Shown piece by piece: positions 36,457 to 42,292 of a stretch of DNA of 42,292 nt (position 1 is its first letter; every line of letters starts with the position of its first letter). The DNA is from Flavobacteriales bacterium (GTDB lineage Bacteria; Bacteroidota; Bacteroidia; CAIKAF01): the NCBI GenBank assembly GCA_025451295.1, contig JANWKQ010000085.1, positions 1-42,292 of the forward strand, given 5' to 3'. Below the pieces are notes generated by a model that was not told the DNA's origin, searched no databases, and was given only the letters and a program-made list of their open reading frames with translations. A program made the translations under genes and the position numbers.

Positions 36457-38850
36457 TTATTTTCTTCTTAGAGAGAATTTGCCTTTTTTCTTCTTACCTT
36501 CATCATCATAATATCCATATCCACTCGAAGTATATCCGTAGTTACCATAGCCATATCCATACGATTTACCTCCCTTCTGATCCATTCCGTTTAACACGAT
36601 GGAAATGTTTTTGATCTTATTATCAAATACCAGCTTTTGCAGGTTGTTCACAAAATATTTTCTGGAAACACCAGCTCTGAATACATAGATCGGATAGTCT
36701 GCCTTACCCAGAAGCGCCATGGCATCGGTTACAATACCTACAGGCGGATTATCGACCACCACATAATCATACTCTTTCTGCAATTCCTCAATAAGTTTAG
36801 TCATCCCGGTCCCCAACAATAACTCAGATGGATTTGGAGGAATAGGCCCTGCCGTAATAAAATGTAAATTCTCCAATGAACTCTTGTTGATGGTTTCTTC
36901 CAATTTATTCTTTCCGATCAATAAATTACTGAGTCCTTTTTCGTTCGATACATCAAAACCAACGTGGATTTTTGGCTTCCGCATATCCGCATCAATGATG
37001 ATCACCTTCTTACCGGTAAATGCCAGGATACCCGCCAGGTTAATAGACACAAAGGTCTTACCTTCACCGGAGATGGTAGATGTAACGGCTATAAGTTTGG
37101 CATCAGGTGCATTCGAAATAAAATCAAGGTTCGCACGGATGTTTCTGAATGATTCCGCTATAAGCGATTTTGGCTTTTTGTCAACCACCAGTTGGGAAAC
37201 CGGAATATCACTCTTGTATTTCGAAACCGTTCCCAAAACCGGAACATTACAATACTTAGTAATATGCGCAACATCCATGATCGTATCATGCGAAAGGTAT
37301 TTAAAAGTCAAACCAATCGCAGAGATCAGCAACCAAAGCCCAATAACTCCAACAATCACGTATAATTTTTTTGGATACACCGGACTGCTTGCAGGTTCAG
37401 AGTATTGCAGTACACGATATCCGGAAGTATATCCCTTGCTTAACAGATCATACTCCACTCTTTTTTGAATAAGCAGATCGTAATAGGTTTGATTCACCTC
37501 GAAATATCTTTTTCTCTGCATGTACTCCACCTGATTAGGAAGGTCACCGTTTCCATAATCAATCAGGCCCTCAAACTTGTTAATGCTGAGTTGCAATTCC
37601 TGGATCTTTGTTTCAACAGAAATTTTCATACTCTCCAGAGATCTCAACAAGATAATTTTCTGACTTTCAATTTTCTCTGTAGCTTCAATTACATCCGGAT
37701 GTGTATCCTTCAAACTTCTTCTAAGTTGATCGCGGTAAACAATACTTGCTTTAATTTCACTAACCTGGCTAAGTAAATAGCCGTCCGTTTTTATTTGAGA
37801 TATTTGGGTAAGGATCTCGTCGATGTCAACATTTGGTTTGCTAACCACTTTAACTACATTGTTCAACACGAGTAATTGAATATCGTATTCAAACTTTTGG
37901 TTTTGTAGCTGTTGAACCAGATTTAGATTCTTTTCCTGTATGGGATCATTCTCATTCTCTTTTCGTTCCTTAATATTATGCTGCTGTCTGAATGAGGTTA
38001 AACTACTATCAGCTACATTCAGATTGATCTTAACATGATTGAGTGTTGTGTCGATGTAAGCGATAATGTTGTCTACGCCTTCTCGTTTCTTCTCAAGGTT
38101 AAAATTGGCAAACTCCTTAGCTACCCGATTGGCCACATCACTGGCCCGGAATGCATTTACATCCACAAAATAGATCTTGATTGTACGAGCCGCTTCACTT
38201 TGTATCTGGATCTTTAATTTTGACTGGAATACATCGAGCAGCTCGGAAGGTTTATTAATCCGGAAGTAAAACGGATTGTCGGGTTTGAGACAGGAAGTTG
38301 TATCCTTCACAACGACGTTCAGTGCAAAATGCTCCGTCTTTTGGGGTAAATCGGTGTTTAAAGAGTATTCAAACTTCTGCTTATCTATCTTATACTTCAG
38401 GTTGTATTTCGTTGGACTGGTAAATTTAATATAGATCGGAATATTATAAATCTCAGGCGACATCCCTGCAGCATCAACCGAATAAGATGCCTGGTTATAA
38501 TTATCAAAATCGAGAATTCTTCCCTCTTTGAAATAAGTGATCTCCAGCGGCAGACTATCTATGATCCGTTTTATAAAAACCTGTGATCTTAAAAGCTCTA
38601 TATCTGCGGCAATATTTTGATCCCCAAGTTTTTTCTTCTCATCGAAAAAATCGAATTTCGATTGTTCCTCGGTTAACTGAATAACGGTCTCCGCATCATA
38701 ACGGGGAATCGTATATCTCAAATATAAAAAAGCAAGAACCGTAAGTATAACAAGCACAGCCAATACCCAAAGCAGATTTTTTTTGAGGATCAGCAGGATC
38801 AGAGGAAATTCCAGGTCCTGGTTAAATCTGGGTACGTGTTTCCTTTCCAT
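36457..38850 (-). CDS. polysaccharide biosynthesis tyrosine autokinase (Wzc-like)
   Basis: 797 aa; Wzz-type N-terminus; ATE-like kinase AVTSTISGEGKTFVSINLAGILAFTGKKVIIIDADMRKPKIH; Tyr-rich C-terminal tail YGYGYGNYGYTSSGYGYYDDE. Confidence 0.92.
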   Translation of the reverse strand: MERKHVPRFNQDLEFPLILLILKKNLLWVLAVLVILTVLAFLYLRYTIPRYDAETVIQLTEEQSKFDFFDEKKKLGDQNIAADIELLRSQVFIKRIIDSLPLEITYFKEGRILDFDNYNQASYSVDAAGMSPEIYNIPIYIKFTSPTKYNLKYKIDKQKFEYSLNTDLPQKTEHFALNVVVKDTTSCLKPDNPFYFRINKPSELLDVFQSKLKIQIQSEAARTIKIYFVDVNAFRASDVANRVAKEFANFNLEKKREGVDNIIAYIDTTLNHVKINLNVADSSLTSFRQQHNIKERKENENDPIQEKNLNLVQQLQNQKFEYDIQLLVLNNVVKVVSKPNVDIDEILTQISQIKTDGYLLSQVSEIKASIVYRDQLRRSLKDTHPDVIEATEKIESQKIILLRSLESMKISVETKIQELQLSINKFEGLIDYGNGDLPNQVEYMQRKRYFEVNQTYYDLLIQKRVEYDLLSKGYTSGYRVLQYSEPASSPVYPKKLYVIVGVIGLWLLISAIGLTFKYLSHDTIMDVAHITKYCNVPVLGTVSKYKSDIPVSQLVVDKKPKSLIAESFRNIRANLDFISNAPDAKLIAVTSTISGEGKTFVSINLAGILAFTGKKVIIIDADMRKPKIHVGFDVSNEKGLSNLLIGKNKLEETINKSSLENLHFITAGPIPPNPSELLLGTGMTKLIEELQKEYDYVVVDNPPVGIVTDAMALLGKADYPIYVFRAGVSRKYFVNNLQKLVFDNKIKNISIVLNGMDQKGGKSYGYGYGNYGYTSSGYGYYDDEGKKKKGKFSLRRK

Positions 38851-38856
38851 CCAGAT

Positions 38857-39636
38857 CTATTTGGTTAAAGCAATAATAAGTGCAACAGAAGTAACTACAG
38901 ATGCAATACTACCCAGCGCCGTGAGATACGGTGTAACATTCCGGTTGAAGATAACCGCGGGAACCTCAAAAGGTTCCACATAAATTATATCACCAGATTG
39001 TAAAGCGAGATCAGCCTCCTTCATCCCGGACAATGTAGAAAGATCAATATTATAAACTTTCGGATTTTTGAGATCCCCTCTTATAAGCTTTACTTTTTTT
39101 GCTTTTCCGGAATTGCTTATCCCACCCACTTCGGCCAATGCTTCCAGTAAGTTCATATTATCCCCGGTAAAACTCACCACCTTCGCATTACTTCCGGAAC
39201 CCGGAAATACTAATACTTTTCGGTTGTTGATAGTGATCGTGATAAAGGGATCTTTATATTGCTGCTGGTAACGGGCCTGCAATGTATCTTCAGCTGCTCT
39301 CCGTGTAAGACCTGCAACGGTTATGCGTCCAACCAAAGGGAATTTGGCCGTACCGTCGTACTCAACGAGTATGGGAATACCTCCAAACTGCGGATCACTC
39401 GAAGAATTTTTCGATTCAGCATCACCGGTTACGTTAATTAAGTTTTCGCCGTTGTTAGTAAGAATCCTTACGTTAATAATATCATTGGCGGCAAGTCGGT
39501 AAAGAGAATCCGGGCCGGTTACAAACTTATCATATTGAAAGTCAGGTGGCACCCGAATCATTACGCTGGGGTTGAAGGTTGCACAGGAAGTAAAAACAAA
39601 TAGAAAGGCAATAAGTATGAAATAGGCCCTCTTCAC
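38857..39636 (-). CDS. polysaccharide export outer-membrane lipoprotein (Wza-like, SLBB)
   Basis: FVFTSCATFNPSVMIRVPPDFQY lipobox; YRLAANDIINVRILTNNGE; LLEALAEVGGISNSGKAKKVKLIRGD. Confidence 0.9.
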   Translation of the reverse strand: MKRAYFILIAFLFVFTSCATFNPSVMIRVPPDFQYDKFVTGPDSLYRLAANDIINVRILTNNGENLINVTGDAESKNSSSDPQFGGIPILVEYDGTAKFPLVGRITVAGLTRRAAEDTLQARYQQQYKDPFITITINNRKVLVFPGSGSNAKVVSFTGDNMNLLEALAEVGGISNSGKAKKVKLIRGDLKNPKVYNIDLSTLSGMKEADLALQSGDIIYVEPFEVPAVIFNRNVTPYLTALGSIASVVTSVALIIALTK

Positions 39637-39653
39637 TTTTTTTACGGTTTTAA

Positions 39654-39661
39654 CAAAGGTA
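39654..39661 (-). promoter_or_regulatory. putative -7 element TACCTTTG upstream of wza-like gene
   Basis: Reverse-strand TAnnTTTG match 17 nt before ATG at 39636. Confidence 0.45.
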
Positions 39662-39712
39662 AGAATAATTCCAATACGAAAAACTATTAGTTAGTTTGTA
39701 CCGGTAAGGCCA

Positions 39713-40924
39713 TCAGGCAGTTGCAAAAGAATGCTTCTTCAAACCCGCGTTCATCAACTGATTCCAGTAAAGAGCTTCCATATCCTTTACCAGTCGCGAG
39801 TAGTGGAACTTGCTCTCCACAAAAGCCCAGCCCAATTCCTGCATTTTTAAACGCAAATTAGCATCAGATGCCAGCTTCAGAATTTTTTCTGCAAAATCTT
39901 GCGATTTATTATTAGTCAGAAGAGCTGTTTTACCGGGTAGAACCACATCCTCTATACCTCCTACATTCGTAGCTACGATCGGTGTACCCGACGCCTGGGC
40001 TTCGATCAAACTTACCGGGGTTCCTTCATTTAATGAGCAAAGTGTGATAATATCCATTCCTGCATTTACCTGATCAATTTCCTTGATCCATGAAGTAAAG
40101 GTTAGCAATGCTTTTTCTCCCTTCTTACTGGTATATTCTATACCTTTTAAACGGGCATAATTTTCAATTTCCGATCTGCATTCACCATCCCCTATAATAA
40201 AAAAGCGCAAAGGCAGCTGTGAATGTTTTTTTATGTACGCAATCGCATCAATAAACAATGGATGGTTCTTAATGGGAACAAGCCGCCCGATAATACCGAT
40301 GGCGATTTCGTTGTCACCAATACCATACTCATTTCTGAATTGCTCTCTTTTCAATTCCTTATTTTCCTGGAACCTACCCAGATCAAAGCCCAATGGCACC
40401 ACACTTACCTTTTCCTCCGGAGCTATTTTATGTAAATTACATAATTCATTTTTTTGTTTTTCGCTGATGGCCACAATTGAGTTCGATATTTTAGCCAATG
40501 ATCTTTCAACAGATTTTACAAGTGAAGTTTTGGCAGGTCCAAAATATGAATGGAATACATGTCCATGAAAAGTATGCACTACAACAGGTACATTACATCG
40601 GTAAGCCGCCCATCTGCCAAGACTTCCGGCTTTAGATGCATGCGTATGTATAATATCCGGTTTAAACCGATGAATGATCTCCTTTAACTTATAGTATGCG
40701 ATGAGATCATTATTATAATTGATGGATCTGCGCATTTCCGGAATAATGATCGGCTTAACATTCAACTCATCTAATATATGCATAGAGGAGTTCTCATTCT
40801 TATCAATCTCTCCGCCTACCAATAGTGTTTTATATTCAGAAGATAAATACTTGGTTAAAAATGCCGCATTATAGGTGGGTCCACCTAAATTAAAACGATT
40901 GAGAATTCGTAACACTCTTATCAT
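39713..40924 (-). CDS. glycosyltransferase family 4
   Basis: LRILNRFNLGGPTYNAAFLTKYL, PDIIHTHASKAGSLGRWAAYRC, IGIIGRLVPIKNHPLFIDAI, SLNEGTPVSLIEAQASGTPIVATNVGGIEDVV. Confidence 0.93.
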   Translation of the reverse strand: MIRVLRILNRFNLGGPTYNAAFLTKYLSSEYKTLLVGGEIDKNENSSMHILDELNVKPIIIPEMRRSINYNNDLIAYYKLKEIIHRFKPDIIHTHASKAGSLGRWAAYRCNVPVVVHTFHGHVFHSYFGPAKTSLVKSVERSLAKISNSIVAISEKQKNELCNLHKIAPEEKVSVVPLGFDLGRFQENKELKREQFRNEYGIGDNEIAIGIIGRLVPIKNHPLFIDAIAYIKKHSQLPLRFFIIGDGECRSEIENYARLKGIEYTSKKGEKALLTFTSWIKEIDQVNAGMDIITLCSLNEGTPVSLIEAQASGTPIVATNVGGIEDVVLPGKTALLTNNKSQDFAEKILKLASDANLRLKMQELGWAFVESKFHYSRLVKDMEALYWNQLMNAGLKKHSFATA

Positions 40925-40939
40925 AGCGGCTCTTTTACT

Positions 40940-42292
40940 TTACACAGAGGGATTATTCTTACTAAACCAATACTGAAACACGATTAAAGACCACAACCTG
41001 AAACCCACATTCCCCATTTTACCAGCACCTTGTGCACTCTCTAAGAGTTTTTGGATATAGTTTAGGTCAAATAATTGATGACTCAGTTTATTATTAGACG
41101 TTAGCTCCTTGATCATGGGTTGCATGGGTCCCTTGAGCCAGTTCTCCATAGGCACCTCAAAACCCATTTTTCGACGATTATAGACCTCTTTTGGCAGATG
41201 ATCGGCATATGAATCCCACAATATTTTTTTGCTCCGAACGGAATCAATTTTAAAATCAGAGGGCAGATTATTTACAAAATTAACGATCCGAAAATCCAGC
41301 AAAGGTACCCGAACCTCCAATGAATTAGCCATACTCATCAAATCCACCTTCACCAGCATATCATTTGAAAGCACAAGTTGAATATCGTTCCAAAGAAAAT
41401 CATTCAGTCCTTTTTTATGTTCTTCGATCCTGATTCTTAAATTTTCATTAAACTTTATTTTATTCAACCAGGTGAGATCTGTGATTGGGATCACAGAAGC
41501 CAGCTCAACATACCGCCCTTCGGCTGTTTTAGATGATATCGCACTGAATTTTTTGAGTTTTCTTATAAAATCAGCGGAGGAACTTTCGCGGGAACCCGCA
41601 AAACCTTTTAAGAATGGATTCATCATCCGGGCAAGAACCCTTTTACCGGGGCTGTTTCGAATCATCCATTCAGCACGGTGCTTACGATACCCACCAAACA
41701 ATTCGTCACCACCATCTCCCGAAAGACTCACCTTTACCTGTCCTGCTGTTTGCTTGCTCAATGCATATACTGCAATGGCCGAAGAGTCTGCAAAAGGCTC
41801 GTCAAGATAATCCAGCACATTTTCAAGGTCGCCCAGCATATCATCCGCATTCAGATCAAACACGGTGTGCCGGGTACCTAAATGCTGAGCCACCATATTT
41901 GCGTACTTGGTTTCATCAATATAGGCAGATTTACTGAAGCCTATTGAAAAAGTATGCAATTGGGCCGTATGTTCTGCCGCTGCTGCACAAATAATTGATG
42001 AGTCAACCCCACCGCTTAAAAAAGCACCCACCGGCACATCTGCTACCAGTCGGATCTTCACGGCATCCGAAATCATTTTCTTTAATTCCAGTCTGGCCTC
42101 CTCATAATCCATTTTTGATTCCTGGGTCTGTGTAGGAAAAACCAACTCGTAATACGTTTTTTTCCTGATCTCCTTCCCGATTTCAAATTCTATATAATGT
42201 CCTGGTTCGAGCTTATAAATATTTTTATAAATAGATGCAGGAGCAGGAATATATCCCAATGAAAAATAATGCGGTAGTACATCTGTATTGAG
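40940..42292 (-). CDS. asnB: asparagine synthase (glutamine-hydrolysing) family protein, partial (5' end outside window)
   Basis: Frame stays open beyond ORF-track start (LNTDVLPHYFSLGYIPAPASIYKNIYKLEPGHY); VPVGAFLSGGVDSSIICAAA, SLSGDGGDELFGGY, VRVPLLDFRIVNF. Confidence 0.92.
   Translation of the reverse strand, partial: LNTDVLPHYFSLGYIPAPASIYKNIYKLEPGHYIEFEIGKEIRKKTYYELVFPTQTQESKMDYEEARLELKKMISDAVKIRLVADVPVGAFLSGGVDSSIICAAAAEHTAQLHTFSIGFSKSAYIDETKYANMVAQHLGTRHTVFDLNADDMLGDLENVLDYLDEPFADSSAIAVYALSKQTAGQVKVSLSGDGGDELFGGYRKHRAEWMIRNSPGKRVLARMMNPFLKGFAGSRESSSADFIRKLKKFSAISSKTAEGRYVELASVIPITDLTWLNKIKFNENLRIRIEEHKKGLNDFLWNDIQLVLSNDMLVKVDLMSMANSLEVRVPLLDFRIVNFVNNLPSDFKIDSVRSKKILWDSYADHLPKEVYNRRKMGFEVPMENWLKGPMQPMIKELTSNNKLSHQLFDLNYIQKLLESAQGAGKMGNVGFRLWSLIVFQYWFSKNNPSV

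Noticed and set aside
36884-37468. 194-aa forward ORF
   Set aside because: Antisense to the Wzc kinase domain; no independent coding evidence.
1-42292. tRNA/rRNA genes, IS transposases, prophage or CRISPR arrays
   Set aside because: None recognised on reading either strand; no supporting motifs or regularly spaced repeats.

Overview
AT-rich Bacteroidota (probably Chitinophagaceae-like) chromosomal window. This assignment rests on gene content and repeated TAnnTTTG -7 promoter elements, not on a database search. Left part (1-20.7 kb) is mostly housekeeping: pheT (cut by the window edge and absent from the supplied ORF list), Sua5/TsaC, a GT2, malic enzyme, a thioredoxin-like lipoprotein, a phosphohexomutase, Hsp20 with two small unknown envelope proteins, rsmI, an M28 peptidase, tdk, a murF-alr fusion, Cys-rich and HMA metal-type small proteins, galE, a PI-PLC-like protein, an XRE-S24 regulator, a GxxExxY protein and an EnvC-like coiled-coil protein with a degenerate LytM domain. 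The most interesting locus is 20.8-33.8 kb: a tightly packed operon for a hydrogenase-4/complex-I-like (Ehr-type) membrane complex. It has two paralogous HyfB-like subunits, HyfC, HyfE, HyfF, a NuoC/D-like HyfG and a ferredoxin-NuoB fusion, followed by a SulP anion transporter and an outer-membrane porin. The large subunit has lost the NiFe cysteines and the small subunit has lost the cysteines of the proximal (N2-type) cluster, so it cannot be a hydrogenase or a conventional quinone reductase. The right part (33.9-42.3 kb) is an exopolysaccharide/O-antigen type cluster (lytic transglycosylase, WecA/MraY-like transferase, rfbC, Wzc, Wza, GT4, asparagine synthetase-like). Non-coding signals include a GC-rich foldback element at ~5.8 kb, a set of mutually exclusive hairpins upstream of hsp20, and degenerate inverted repeats flanking the GxxExxY gene.
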